Assembly (NCBI RefSeq): GCF_024170405.1 | Contig: NZ_JALJYC010000009.1 | Coordinates: 1 to 64,000, forward strand | Direction of reading: 5' to 3' | DNA length: 64,000 nucleotides | Source: Neisseria perflava | GTDB taxonomy: Bacteria > Pseudomonadota > Gammaproteobacteria > Burkholderiales > Neisseriaceae | Shown: positions 54,199-63,368 of the stretch, piece after piece | Layout: each line of letters begins with the position of its first letter | Position numbering within the stretch: position 1 is the stretch's first letter | Notes under the pieces: model-generated | The model's input: only the letters and a program-made list of their open reading frames with translations | Databases searched by the model: none | What the model was told of the DNA's origin: nothing | Made by a program: the position numbers and the translations under genes

Positions 54199-55389
54199 TT
54201 AAGCGATTACATTAGAAACAACGCCAGCACCTACGGTACGGCCACCTTCACGAATCGCAAAACGCAAACCGTTTTCCATCGCAATCGGAGCAATCAGCTC
54301 TACGGTGATTTTTACGTTCTCACCAGGCATTACCATTTCCACACCCTCAGACAAGGTAACCGCACCGGTCACGTCTGTTGTACGGAAGTAGAATTGCGGA
54401 CGGTAGTTCGCGAAGAACGGAGTGTGACGACCACCCTCTTCTTTGCTCAATACGTAAACTTCTGCTTCAAATTTGGTGTGCGGAGTGATAGAACCCGGTT
54501 TAGCCAATACTTGACCGCGTTCCACTTCTTCACGTTTGGTACCGCGCAGCAGTACACCTACGTTGTCACCGGCTTGACCTTCGTCCAGCAGTTTGCGGAA
54601 CATTTCCACACCGGTACAAGTGGTTTTTTGGGTGTCTTTCAGACCAACGATTTCAATCTCGTCACCCACATGGATCACACCGCGTTCTACACGACCGGTT
54701 ACTACGGTACCACGACCAGAGATCGAGAATACGTCTTCGATCGGCAGCAGGAACGGTTTGTCAACAGCACGTTCCGGAGTTGGAATGTAGCCATCCAAAG
54801 CGTCAGCCAATGCAAAGATTGCGGTTTCGCCGATTTCAGAAGTATCACCTTCCAATGCTTTCAGGGCAGAACCTTTAACGATCGGGCAGTCGTCACCCGG
54901 GAAATCGTAGCTGCTCAGCAGGTCGCGAATTTCCATCTCAACCAGTTCCAACAACTCTTCGTCGTCAACCATGTCGCATTTATTCATAAACACCAAAATG
55001 TACGGTACGCCTACTTGGCGGGCCAACAGGATGTGTTCGCGGGTTTGCGGCATAGGACCGTCAGCAGCAGATACCACCAAAATTGCACCGTCCATCTGAG
55101 CGGCACCGGTAATCATATTTTTCACATAGTCGGCGTGTCCCGGGCAGTCTACGTGAGCGTAGTGGCGGGTTTCGGTTTCGTATTCTACGTGAGAAGTATT
55201 AATGGTAATACCGCGGGCTTTTTCTTCCGGCGCATTGTCGATTTGGTCGTAGGCTTTGGCCGCACCACCGAATTTTTTAGACAAAATAGTAGTCAAAGCA
55301 GCAGTCAGAGTGGTTTTACCATGGTCAACGTGACCGATGGTGCCAACGTTTACGTGCGGTTTGCTACGTTCAAATTTTTCCTTAGCCAT
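54199..55389 (-). CDS. tufB: Elongation factor Tu, copy in tRNA-tuf locus
   Basis: A 396-residue copy identical in protein to 34135-35325, with the same GTPase motifs. DNA identity runs almost from start to stop codon, while flanks differ at once (upstream TAGGAAATTGCC here versus GGAATTAGCTC there). It is co-transcribed with tRNA-Tyr, -Gly and -Thr upstream. Confidence 0.98.
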   Translation of the reverse strand: MAKEKFERSKPHVNVGTIGHVDHGKTTLTAALTTILSKKFGGAAKAYDQIDNAPEEKARGITINTSHVEYETETRHYAHVDCPGHADYVKNMITGAAQMDGAILVVSAADGPMPQTREHILLARQVGVPYILVFMNKCDMVDDEELLELVEMEIRDLLSSYDFPGDDCPIVKGSALKALEGDTSEIGETAIFALADALDGYIPTPERAVDKPFLLPIEDVFSISGRGTVVTGRVERGVIHVGDEIEIVGLKDTQKTTCTGVEMFRKLLDEGQAGDNVGVLLRGTKREEVERGQVLAKPGSITPHTKFEAEVYVLSKEEGGRHTPFFANYRPQFYFRTTDVTGAVTLSEGVEMVMPGENVKITVELIAPIAMENGLRFAIREGGRTVGAGVVSNVIA

Positions 55390-55441
55390 GGCAATTTCCT
55401 ATCCTAATAGCTGTACAAAAATATAAGAGTAAAAACGAAGA

Positions 55442-55516
<75 letters not shown>

Positions 55517-55527
55517 TAAATTGTGCT

Positions 55528-55601
55528 TGGAGCGGGTGAAGGGAATCGAACCCTCACCGTAAGCTTGGAAGGCTTCTGCTCTACCATTGAGCTACACCCG
55601 C
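55528..55601 (-). tRNA. tRNA-Gly (TCC)
   Basis: A 74-nt tRNA with encoded CCA; AAGCCTTCCAAGCTT carries anticodon TCC; acceptor stem GCGGGTG/CACCCGC. Confidence 0.97.
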
Positions 55602-55631
55602 TACTTACTCTTACTCCAAGTAAGATATTTT

Positions 55632-55715
55632 TGGTGGAGGGAGAAGGATTCGAACCTTCGAAGCTCACGCAACAGATTTACAGTCTGCCCCCTTTGACCG
55701 CTCGGGAATCCCTCC
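55632..55715 (-). tRNA. tRNA-Tyr (GTA)
   Basis: An 84-nt class II tRNA with a long variable arm and encoded CCA; CAGACTGTAAATCTG carries anticodon GTA. First tRNA of the tRNA-tuf unit. Confidence 0.97.
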
Positions 55716-55728
55716 AAAAGAGAACGCT

Positions 55729-55757
55729 AGTTTATTTAAATCACTTCCAACGGTCAA
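55729..55757 (-). promoter_or_regulatory. Promoter of the tRNA-tufB unit
   Basis: -35 TTGACC (55757-55752), a 17-nt spacer and -10 TAAACT (55734-55729), 14 bp before tRNA-Tyr. Confidence 0.75.
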
Positions 55758-55812
55758 GAACTTTTTTCATTATTTTTTTAAAAACATCTCAACACAATGA
55801 TTATTATTGGAT

Positions 55813-56064
55813 TTATTTTTCAGAAATAATGCGGATATACTTAGCTTGCAGTTCTTCTTGGCTTTCCGGATGTTCTTCATCAATCAGAATACAGTCTACC
55901 GGACACACCTGCTGGCATTGCGGTTCGTCATAATGGCCGACGCATTGGGTACACAGATTCGGATTGATTTCGTAAATTTCTTCACCTTGAGAAATCGCAT
56001 CATTCGGGCACTCCGGCTCGCAGACATCGCAGTTGATGCACTCGTCCGTAATAAAGAGCGACAT
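55813..56064 (-). CDS. YfhL-family 2[4Fe-4S] ferredoxin
   Basis: An 83-residue cytoplasmic electron carrier. Two cluster sites: CINCDVCEPECP at the N-terminus and C-x2-C-(long insert)-C-x3-C in LCTQCVGHYDEPQCQQVCP. The insert between cysteines of the second site marks the Alvin/YfhL type. 119 bp after rsmD; no partner enzyme is adjacent. Confidence 0.93.
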   Translation of the reverse strand: MSLFITDECINCDVCEPECPNDAISQGEEIYEINPNLCTQCVGHYDEPQCQQVCPVDCILIDEEHPESQEELQAKYIRIISEK

Positions 56065-56183
56065 TATTTTTCCTTTTTCATTAAATTTTCAAAACCGACG
56101 GGCGCGGATTATAGCACATACTGTTGCGTGAAAACGGCGGCAAACGAATGTTTACACCACGGAAATGATTCTCAAATGACAAT

Positions 56184-56756
56184 CTATTCAACTGCTTGCG
56201 CATATTGCAGTAAAGCGAAGCGGCTCATGCCCGATTTGCCTTCGCGGTAGGGAAACAGCCACTGCGGATACTCGGGCAAGACACCCGCTTCAATATAAAC
56301 AAACGCACCCTCCTTCAGACGGCCTTGCAGCGCGGCAAACAAATCCGACCACTGCTGCCAGGCAAACGGCGGGTCGAGCAGCACCACATCAAAACGGCTG
56401 CCGCCGTTTTTCAGATAAATCAGGCCGTCTGAAACCTGCGTTTCCGCCCGGGTCAAACCCAATTCGCCAATATTGCGGCGCAGGTTCTGCGCCGTTTGGC
56501 GGTTGCTTTCCACCAACACCACCTGCTGCGCGTGGCGCGATGCGGCCTCCAAGCCCAAGGCGCCGCTGCCGGCAAACAAATCCAATACCGTCTTACCGGT
56601 CAAGTCCTGCCCCAGCCAGTTGAATAATTTTTCGCGCACCATATCCGGCGTGGGGCGCAAGCCTTCTGCGGCGGCAAAAGTCAATTTTCTGCCCCGGTGC
56701 GTACCGCCGATAATGCGCACCTGATTGCTGTGTTTGCTGTTTTTACTCTGCTTCAT
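56184..56756 (-). CDS. rsmD: 16S rRNA (guanine966-N2)-methyltransferase RsmD
   Basis: A 190-residue SAM-dependent enzyme. Motif I is VLDLFAGSGALGLEA and the catalytic motif is DPPF. Start chosen at ATG 56756 (MKQSKNS); the upstream codon adds four residues. A DUS is read as GRLK in LQGRLKEG. Confidence 0.94.
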   Translation of the reverse strand: MKQSKNSKHSNQVRIIGGTHRGRKLTFAAAEGLRPTPDMVREKLFNWLGQDLTGKTVLDLFAGSGALGLEAASRHAQQVVLVESNRQTAQNLRRNIGELGLTRAETQVSDGLIYLKNGGSRFDVVLLDPPFAWQQWSDLFAALQGRLKEGAFVYIEAGVLPEYPQWLFPYREGKSGMSRFALLQYAQAVE

Positions 56757-56772
56757 GTTTATCCACAAACAA

Positions 56773-56830
56773 ATGCCGTCTGAAACCTAAGTTTTTGCAA
56801 TGCAAAAATTTACTATTTTTCAGACGGCAT
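56773..56830. terminator. DUS pair with inner hairpin after topA
   Basis: Outer arms ATGCCGTCTGAAA (56773-56785) and complement (56818-56830); the loop contains a second hairpin TTTTTGCA/TGCAAAAA. Lies between topA and rsmD. Confidence 0.85.
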
Positions 56831-56849
56831 GATGGTTCAAAGCTAAATC

Positions 56850-59174
56850 CTACTCTTCCCCACCGCTCCCCTTGGCCGCAGGCGGTTCGATCTGCTCTTT
56901 CCAGCCGCATTCTTTTTGCGGGCAGACTTGTTCCACGCCCCAGCGTTTGGTGGTTTTGATGGTCAATACCGGCCAATGGCACTTCGGACATTCTTCGGCA
57001 ACCGGCGGATTCCAAGTGGCGTAGTTGCAGTCGGGATAGGTTTCGCAGCTGTAAAACAGTTTGCCGTAACGCGATTTGCGCTCGACCAAGTGGCCTTTTT
57101 TACATTGCGGGCATTCTACGCCGGTGTCTTTCGGTTTTTCCAAAGGCTCGACGTGTTTGCACTTGGGATAGTTGGCGCAGCCGATGAATTTGCTGCCGGT
57201 GCGGCTGTATTTGTACACCAGCTGTCCGCCGCATTTAGAGCATTGGCGGCCGTCAAGCTCGGCCTGCTCTGCGGCTTGTTTGGCGATACGCTCGGCGGCT
57301 TCTTCGGCGGTTTCGTTGACGTTGCGGGTGTAGTTGCACTCAGGATAGCCGGCGCAGGCGATAAAGCGTCCCATTTTGCCGAATTTGATTTGCAGCTTGT
57401 GCTGTCCGCATTGCGGGCAGGTTTCGTCCAGCTCTTCGGTGGTGAATTTGGCACGCTCGATGCCTTCTTTTTCTTCCACTTGTTTGCTGAAGCCTTTCCA
57501 AAATTGGCTCATCACCGGCACCCATTGGCGTTTGCCGTTGGCGATGTCGTCGAGCTGGTCTTCCAGTTTGGCGGTAAAGTGGTAATCGACGTATTGGGCG
57601 AAATGCTCGGTCAGGAATTTGTTGACGATTTCACCGGTGTCGGTGGGCATAAAGCGTTTTTGCTCAAGGGTCACGTATTCGCGGTCTTTGAGCGTGGAAA
57701 TAATGCTGGCGTAGGTCGAAGGGCGGCCGATGCCGTATTCTTCCAGCGCTTTCACCAAAGTGGCTTCGTTAAAGCGCGGCGGCGGGCTGGTGAAGTGTTG
57801 CTCGCCGTAGAGTTTGTCCACCGGCAGGGCATCGCCTTCGGCCATTTCGGGCAGTTTTTTGTTGTCTTCGCCTTCGTCGCTGTCGTCAGTGCCTTCTTCG
57901 TACACGCTCAGGAAGCCGGCAAAGGTCTGCACTTGGCCGGTCACGCGGAACACGCCTTCGCCCACGCCGATATCGACGGTGGTCTGGTCAAATTTGGCCG
58001 GAGTCATTTGGCAGGCGACAGTGCGCTGCCAAATCATTTGGTACAGCTTGAACTGGTCGGCGGTCAGAAACGGCTTCACGCTTTCGGGGGTGCGGTACAC
58101 GGACGTCGGGCGGATGGCCTCGTGCGCTTCTTGGGCGTTTTTGGACTTGGTTTTGTATTGTTTCGCGCTGCCCGGCAGGTATTCTTTGCCGATTTTGTTT
58201 TCGATATAGTGGCGGATTTCGGTCAGCGCTTCGTCGGCCAGCGTTACGCTGTCGGTACGCATATAGGTAATCAGACCGATGGCGCCCTGCCCCACGTCTA
58301 TGCCCTCGTAGAGCTGTTGCGCGGTACGCATGGTGCGGTCGGTGGTCATGCCCAGTTTGCGCACGGCATCCTGCTGCATGGTGGAGGTGGTAAACGGCGC
58401 GGCGGGATTGCGGCTGCGTTTTTTCTTTTCCACCGCCACGACTTGCGCCGGTTTGCCGTTTAAGGCCGCCAATACGTCGGCTTGCGCGCTTTCAGACGGC
58501 AGGGCGAACTGCTCCAGCTTTTCGCCTTGGTATTGCACCAGCTTGGCGGTAAATTTGCTGCGCCCTTTGTGGCTGTCGAGGTGGATCGTCCAGTATTCCT
58601 GCGTTTCAAAGGCGCGGATTTCGTTTTCGCGCTCGCAAATCAGGCGCAGGGCGGGGCTTTGCACGCGGCCGGCGGAGAGGCCGCGACGGATTTTTTTCCA
58701 CAACAGCGGCGACAGATTAAAACCGACCAGATAATCTAAGGCGCGGCGGGCTTGCTGCGCATCGACCAAGTTTACTTCCAGTTCGCGCGGGTGGGCGATG
58801 GCGTCGAGTACGGCGTTTTTGGTAATTTCGTGGAACACCACGCGCTGCGGCTTGATGTTTTTCAGGCCGCGTTTGGATTTGAGGATTTCCTGCAAGTGCC
58901 AGGAAATGGCCTCGCCTTCCCTATCCGGGTCGGTGGCCAGATAGAGGTTTTCTGCTTCTTTGGCGGCGGAAACAATCGCATCGACGTGTTTGCTGTTGCG
59001 CGATACGAGCTGGTATTTCATGGCAAAATTGTTGTCGGGATCGACCGCGCCGTTTTTCGGCACCAAATCGCGCACGTGGCCGTAGGAGGCCAGAATTTCA
59101 AAATCGCCGCCCAAGTATTTTTTTAAGGTTTTGGCCTTAGAGGGAGATTCGACGATTAATAGGTTTTTTGCCAT
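56850..59174 (-). CDS. topA: DNA topoisomerase I
   Basis: A 774-residue type IA enzyme relaxing negative supercoils. TOPRIM begins LLIVESPSKAKTLKKYLG with ATDPDREGEAI; the catalytic tyrosine is in LITYMRTDS (near 310). Four C-terminal C4 zinc ribbons are visible (starting CPQCGQ, CSKCGG, CPQCKK and CPKCHW). Member of the dprA-smg-topA cluster. Confidence 0.98.
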   Translation of the reverse strand: MAKNLLIVESPSKAKTLKKYLGGDFEILASYGHVRDLVPKNGAVDPDNNFAMKYQLVSRNSKHVDAIVSAAKEAENLYLATDPDREGEAISWHLQEILKSKRGLKNIKPQRVVFHEITKNAVLDAIAHPRELEVNLVDAQQARRALDYLVGFNLSPLLWKKIRRGLSAGRVQSPALRLICERENEIRAFETQEYWTIHLDSHKGRSKFTAKLVQYQGEKLEQFALPSESAQADVLAALNGKPAQVVAVEKKKRSRNPAAPFTTSTMQQDAVRKLGMTTDRTMRTAQQLYEGIDVGQGAIGLITYMRTDSVTLADEALTEIRHYIENKIGKEYLPGSAKQYKTKSKNAQEAHEAIRPTSVYRTPESVKPFLTADQFKLYQMIWQRTVACQMTPAKFDQTTVDIGVGEGVFRVTGQVQTFAGFLSVYEEGTDDSDEGEDNKKLPEMAEGDALPVDKLYGEQHFTSPPPRFNEATLVKALEEYGIGRPSTYASIISTLKDREYVTLEQKRFMPTDTGEIVNKFLTEHFAQYVDYHFTAKLEDQLDDIANGKRQWVPVMSQFWKGFSKQVEEKEGIERAKFTTEELDETCPQCGQHKLQIKFGKMGRFIACAGYPECNYTRNVNETAEEAAERIAKQAAEQAELDGRQCSKCGGQLVYKYSRTGSKFIGCANYPKCKHVEPLEKPKDTGVECPQCKKGHLVERKSRYGKLFYSCETYPDCNYATWNPPVAEECPKCHWPVLTIKTTKRWGVEQVCPQKECGWKEQIEPPAAKGSGGEE

Positions 59175-59358
59175 CGTGGTTCTCTTTAATGTATTGGTTT
59201 TATGGTGTGCCGGTGTGTTTTCAGACGGCCTTGCGGAATTTTAGGCCGTCTGAAAATAATGATGTAGCTTGGGTTACGAAACCCAACATCATGCCGCCCT
59301 TGTCTGGGTTTAATTTATATGATTGTTGGGTTTACAACCCAACCTACGCAGATATGGC
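59175..59358. repeat. DUS pair and GTAGG-type palindromic repeats, topA-smg gap
   Basis: A DUS inverted pair (59218-59231, 59243-59256) is followed by two related palindromes, TTGGGTTACGAAACCCAA (59269-59286) and GTTGGGTTTACAACCCAAC (59325-59343). They resemble the repeat found inside hrpA. No gene. Confidence 0.8.
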
Positions 59359-59814
59359 TTAATGCATTACCGCTTTGCCGCTGAGCGCATCCATCAAATC
59401 GTCGCCGATTAACACCGGCAGTTCGCTTTTGTGCGCCCACAACACCAGCAGCGTCAGCACCTTGGCAATGTCCACGGTAATTTCTTCCGGCGGGATGTGC
59501 ATCAGCGCGTGAATCACGATTTCGCGCTGCTCGTAATTGATGCCGTGTTCTTCAATCAGATATTGCAGCAGGCCGATAACTTCCACCGGCAGGTTGTCGG
59601 CCTCTTCCGCGCAATAAATGCGGAAAGCGCGGCTGTCGGCAGGCTCGACGGCAAATTCAGAGCTGGTCAGCAACACTTCCATCATCATCAGCGTGTTGCT
59701 GATTTCGTTGACATCAAAACCGGCATCTTCCAGCAGCTGGCCTAAGTCTTCCGGCGGCGGGCAACGGTCGAAATCTTGAAAATGTTCAATTAAAAATGCG
59801 ATGACTTCTGCCAT
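59359..59814 (-). CDS. smg: Smg family protein (DUF494)
   Basis: A 151-residue acidic helical protein of unknown biochemical function, of the usual family length. It starts MAEVIAFLIEHFQDF. Its place between dprA and topA is conserved across beta- and gammaproteobacteria. Confidence 0.92.
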   Translation of the reverse strand: MAEVIAFLIEHFQDFDRCPPPEDLGQLLEDAGFDVNEISNTLMMMEVLLTSSEFAVEPADSRAFRIYCAEEADNLPVEVIGLLQYLIEEHGINYEQREIVIHALMHIPPEEITVDIAKVLTLLVLWAHKSELPVLIGDDLMDALSGKAVMH

Positions 59815-59883
59815 GCGTGTTCCTTGTCGGGTAATTTGGCAGCAGAGCTGCCGCGATTATTTGGTTTTCCGTTCAGACGGCGG

Positions 59884-59903
59884 GTCGAGACCCACCCTAC
59901 TTT
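59884..59903. repeat. GTAGGGTGGG repeat at dprA stop codon
   Basis: Reading leftward, AAAGTAGGGTGGGTCTCGACCC covers the dprA stop (AAG TAG). The core ACCCACCCTACT is also found in the hrpA insertion. Confidence 0.6.
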
Positions 59904-61138
59904 ATTCTTTGGTAACGCCCGCCCGCCAACGCCGCCACTGCGCCGTCCATTTCATATTCCAGCAGCTTAGCGTACACATCGGCAGCCGCCCAGCCCAGCT
60001 GCTGCGCCAGCATATCGGGATGGACGGGATCGTAACCCATCGCGGCCAGCAGCGCGTCTTCGGTATGTCCGGCACGCTTTGCCTGCGGTTCAGACGGCCT
60101 TGTCTCGGACATAGACGGCACGGGTTCGGATACGGGTGTTGCGTCCGCCGTAGCGTTTTTTTCAGACGGCCTGACGCCGTCGGTTTCGGGCATTTGGCTC
60201 GGCGGCGGCGTATCACTATTTATAGCATATGACGGTATCGGGGTATTTTGCAAGAGCAGCGGGCATTCTTGCACAATATCGTCCAAACATTCCACCAGTT
60301 TTGCGCCGTCTTTAATCAGCTTGTGGCAGCCTTTGCTGTGCGGATTGTCGATAGAACCGGGCACCGCCATGACCTCGCGCCCCATCTCCGCCGCCAGCCG
60401 TGCGGTAATCAGCGAGCCGGATTCCAAAGCGGCTTCCACCACCAAGGTGGCGCGGGACAGGGCGGCAATCAGGCGGTTGCGGCGCGGGAAATTGCCCGCC
60501 AGTGGGCGCGTGTCTAAGGGAAACTCGCTGACAATCAGGCCGCTTTCGGCGATTTGGTAGGCAAGTTGTTTGTTCGACGGCGGATAAATGCGGTTAATGC
60601 CCGTACCCCATACCGCCACCGTGCCGCCCTTGCCCTGCAACGCGCCCTGATGGGCGGCGGTATCAATCCCGGCAGCCATGCCGGAGACGACGGGTATGCC
60701 CTGCTCCGACAACACCCGCCCGAAATCCTGCGCAATACGCATGGCCTGCGGCGTGGCATGGCGGCTACCGACGATGGCGACGGATTGGCGGTGCAGCAAT
60801 TCCGCATTGCCGCGTAAAAACAGCAGGGGCGGCGGGGTAATGCCTTCGGACAACATGGCGGGAAAATCATCATCTGCCAGCAGCATTAAGCGGCAGCCGT
60901 CCTGCTGCGCCCATTGCAGGGCAGCGGCGGCCGAAGCCTGCGCCAAGGCACGTTTTTCCGCATCGCGCCACGCATTCGCCGCCTGCTTGTAGGGCACGAG
61001 CTGCGCGATTTCATCGGCGGGCGCGTCTAAAGCGGCGGCCGCCGTGCCGTAGCGTTGCAGCAGTATCAGAAAACTTTCCGCGCCGATGTAGGGCGTGAGC
61101 GCCAGTTGCAGCCAGGCAAAGCGTTCTTTGTCGTCCAT
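59897..61138 (-). CDS. dprA: DNA processing protein DprA
   Basis: A 413-residue protein that protects incoming single-stranded DNA and loads RecA during transformation. Rossmann-type core with AIVGSRHATPQA and SGMAAGIDTAAHQGAL; a C-terminal winged-helix (DLLAAMGYD-like region to the end) follows a disordered linker. The ATG at 61138 (MDDKERF) is the natural start. The linker contains two DUS (60089-60100, 60161-60172) 72 bp apart, both read as RPSE. Confidence 0.96.
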   Translation of the reverse strand: MDDKERFAWLQLALTPYIGAESFLILLQRYGTAAAALDAPADEIAQLVPYKQAANAWRDAEKRALAQASAAAALQWAQQDGCRLMLLADDDFPAMLSEGITPPPLLFLRGNAELLHRQSVAIVGSRHATPQAMRIAQDFGRVLSEQGIPVVSGMAAGIDTAAHQGALQGKGGTVAVWGTGINRIYPPSNKQLAYQIAESGLIVSEFPLDTRPLAGNFPRRNRLIAALSRATLVVEAALESGSLITARLAAEMGREVMAVPGSIDNPHSKGCHKLIKDGAKLVECLDDIVQECPLLLQNTPIPSYAINSDTPPPSQMPETDGVRPSEKNATADATPVSEPVPSMSETRPSEPQAKRAGHTEDALLAAMGYDPVHPDMLAQQLGWAAADVYAKLLEYEMDGAVAALAGGRYQRIK

Positions 61139-61199
61139 AATGTTTCCCCTTTTGTTTTTGGGCTCAAGGCCGTCTGAACATTGGTTTTCCGCATGATTT

Positions 61200-61979
61200 T
61201 TATTGTGTTGCAGCCATATTGCCCGCACTTTGCTGCGCCAGCCACTCGGCAATATACGCCGCCACTTCCTGCCAGTTGTGCTGGTTCAAAATATTGTGCG
61301 TGCGCAATGGAAAAACATGAAAATCTGTTTGACTGCTGCGGTCGGTATAAGCGGCAGCCGTTTTTTGGCTGATGACGGCAGGCTGCGATTTGTCGCTTGC
61401 ACCGGCGATAAACAGCAGCGGTACATGCGGTTTGGCAAAATCAATGCGGCCTATGGTCGCGGCCACTTTGCGTCCGGCGGGGACGGTGGCCGCCAGCCGG
61501 AACGCTGCGGTTTGCGCCGGTGTCAAATCATTGGTGACATAACGGTGATACCAACGCGCGGACATCCACACGGTCGGCGAACGCGAAAAGGGGTTGAGCA
61601 GTTGCAGGTTCGACAGAATAAAATCTTTGTTCCACGCCGCAATGCCTTTGGGCGGGCCGGAGCAAATGCAGACGGCCATATGCGCACACCCAGTTTCCAC
61701 CAGTTTCTGCACCACCACGCCGCCCAAGGAATGCCCGAACAAAATGGGTTTACCGTCTAAGGCCGCAATAAAATCACGGTAATGCGCGACGACATCGTCA
61801 AACGTCAGATCCGCCAGCTGCGGCGCGGGATTTTTCTGCAAGTCGGCAATCCCGCCATCGGCATACGGCCATGAGGGGCAATGCACGCGGTAGCCCAGCT
61901 TCTTAAAAAACACCTGCCACTGCGACCATACCCGTCCGGTATTCATATAGCCGTGCATCATCACAATATCGGGTTTCAT
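61200..61979 (-). CDS. Alpha/beta hydrolase
   Basis: A 259-residue hydrolase. It has the nucleophile elbow GHSLGG (Ser near 96), the oxyanion region MMHGYM, a C-terminal Asp in FIAGASDK and a candidate catalytic His in PLRTHN. The substrate is unknown. Upstream ribosome site AAGG. 61 bp before dprA in the same direction, possibly co-transcribed with it. Confidence 0.85.
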   Translation of the reverse strand: MKPDIVMMHGYMNTGRVWSQWQVFFKKLGYRVHCPSWPYADGGIADLQKNPAPQLADLTFDDVVAHYRDFIAALDGKPILFGHSLGGVVVQKLVETGCAHMAVCICSGPPKGIAAWNKDFILSNLQLLNPFSRSPTVWMSARWYHRYVTNDLTPAQTAAFRLAATVPAGRKVAATIGRIDFAKPHVPLLFIAGASDKSQPAVISQKTAAAYTDRSSQTDFHVFPLRTHNILNQHNWQEVAAYIAEWLAQQSAGNMAATQ

Positions 61980-62020
61980 CGTCTTTGCCTTTTTAAAACT
62001 GCACGAGTTTCAGGGTAGGA

Positions 62021-62070
62021 CAAGGCCGTCTGAAAAGACGGCGGTTTCGTCCGCTTTTCAGACGGCCTTG
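62021..62070 (-). terminator. DUS terminator after ntrX
   Basis: 16-bp DUS arms (62021-62036, 62055-62070) with the inner loop GACGGCGG...CCGC extending the stem. 18 bp after the ntrX stop codon. Confidence 0.9.
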
Positions 62071-62087
62071 CCGCCCTGCATGTTCTC

Positions 62088-63368
62088 TTATTCTTCGTTT
62101 TTCTCGCCCGCCTTACGCGATACGCTGATACCGAGCTGCTTGAGTTTGCGGTAGAGGTGGGTGCGCTCCAAGCCGACTTTTTGCGCCACGCGGCTCATGT
62201 TTTGGCCTTCTTGCGCGATGTGGTATTCGAAATAGCGCCGTTCCAATTCCTCACGCAATTCGCGCAACGGCATATTGAAATTGAAACCGCCCACCATTTC
62301 CGATGCGCCCAAAGGCGCGGCCTGACCCAAGGCGGCGGCCACGGCCTGCTCGGACACTTCCGCGCCGTCGGCTTCCAACGCCAGATTTTTCACCACGCTG
62401 CGCAGCTGCTCGTAATTGCCCGGCCATTCGTATTGGCGCAACACGTTCAAAGCGCCGCTGCCGAATTTGACGTGGGGGATTTTTTGGCTGTCGGCCAAGT
62501 CAGTCAGAATCTGGTTGACCAAAAAAGCGATGTCGTCGGGCTGGCTGCGCAACGGCGGAATGGCAATCACGTTTTTGGACAACAATTCGGGCAGTTTGTT
62601 GTCGGCAGCGGCAGACTCGGCCAACTCTTCCAAACTGCGGCTGCATGCGGCCACCACGCGCACATTGTAGCGGTCGGCCTTACCCAGCAGGAACACGATG
62701 CCGTTTTGGACATTTTTGCTGTATTGGGCGATGTCGCCGACATACAGAATCCCGCCGGTCGCTTTTTGCAGCAGCTCCAAGGGTGTACCGACAATGTGCT
62801 CCACTTTGGCCGGCTCGACCCACGGCATACCGCTTTTGCGGAAATAACGCGCCACCAAATCAAACGGCGCACCGGCTTCGCCGGTCAGCAACACCGGCTG
62901 GCTGTTTTTGCCCGCCGCTTCGAGTTTTTGGTTCAACTCCTGAATCACGGGGCTGTTGCCCAGCTTGTCAAACGACAAACCGGCCGCTGCCTGCATTTCG
63001 CCGTGTTTGAGGGCACGATCGACGGTGGCCAGCAGTTTTTGCAGGGCAATCGGTTTTTCCAGAAAATCCAAGGCGCCGATTTTGGTGGCTTCCACGGCGG
63101 TATCAATGCTGGCGTGGCCGCTCATCATCACCACCGGCATATTGAGCTGGCCGTTTTTCGCCCATTCTTTCAAGAGGGTAATCCCGTCGCAGTCGGGCAT
63201 CCAAATATCCAGCAACACCATCGCCGGCCGCGTCTGATAACGCAACTGGCGCGCTTCTTCGGCGTTTTCGGCCAAGGTTACGGTATATCCTTCGTCTTGG
63301 AGGATTTCGGAAAGCAGGTCGCGAATGCCCACTTCGTCATCGACAATTAAAATATCACTGCTGCGCAT
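62088..63368 (-). CDS. ntrX: Response regulator NtrX, degenerate AAA+ domain
   Basis: A 426-residue regulator paired with NtrY; in gonococci this pair affects respiratory genes. The receiver domain is intact (D10, D11, phospho-site D54, K105). The central region aligns with sigma54 activators, but Walker A reads GEAGAPFD instead of G-x4-GK and no GAFTGA loop is present, so ATP use and sigma54 contact are probably lost. The C-terminal Fis-type helix-turn-helix (VAQKVGLERTHLYRKLKQLG) is intact. It likely works as a sigma70-type regulator. Confidence 0.93.
   Translation of the reverse strand: MRSSDILIVDDEVGIRDLLSEILQDEGYTVTLAENAEEARQLRYQTRPAMVLLDIWMPDCDGITLLKEWAKNGQLNMPVVMMSGHASIDTAVEATKIGALDFLEKPIALQKLLATVDRALKHGEMQAAAGLSFDKLGNSPVIQELNQKLEAAGKNSQPVLLTGEAGAPFDLVARYFRKSGMPWVEPAKVEHIVGTPLELLQKATGGILYVGDIAQYSKNVQNGIVFLLGKADRYNVRVVAACSRSLEELAESAAADNKLPELLSKNVIAIPPLRSQPDDIAFLVNQILTDLADSQKIPHVKFGSGALNVLRQYEWPGNYEQLRSVVKNLALEADGAEVSEQAVAAALGQAAPLGASEMVGGFNFNMPLRELREELERRYFEYHIAQEGQNMSRVAQKVGLERTHLYRKLKQLGISVSRKAGEKNEE

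Noticed and set aside
53884..55407. 507-codon plus-strand frame opposite tufB
   Set aside because: The same antisense text appears opposite tufA; it is a by-product of tuf codon use and also crosses the tRNA-Trp gene.
56916..58463. 515-codon plus-strand frame opposite topA
   Set aside because: Antisense to a complete topoisomerase; low-complexity Phe/Gly/Val composition only.
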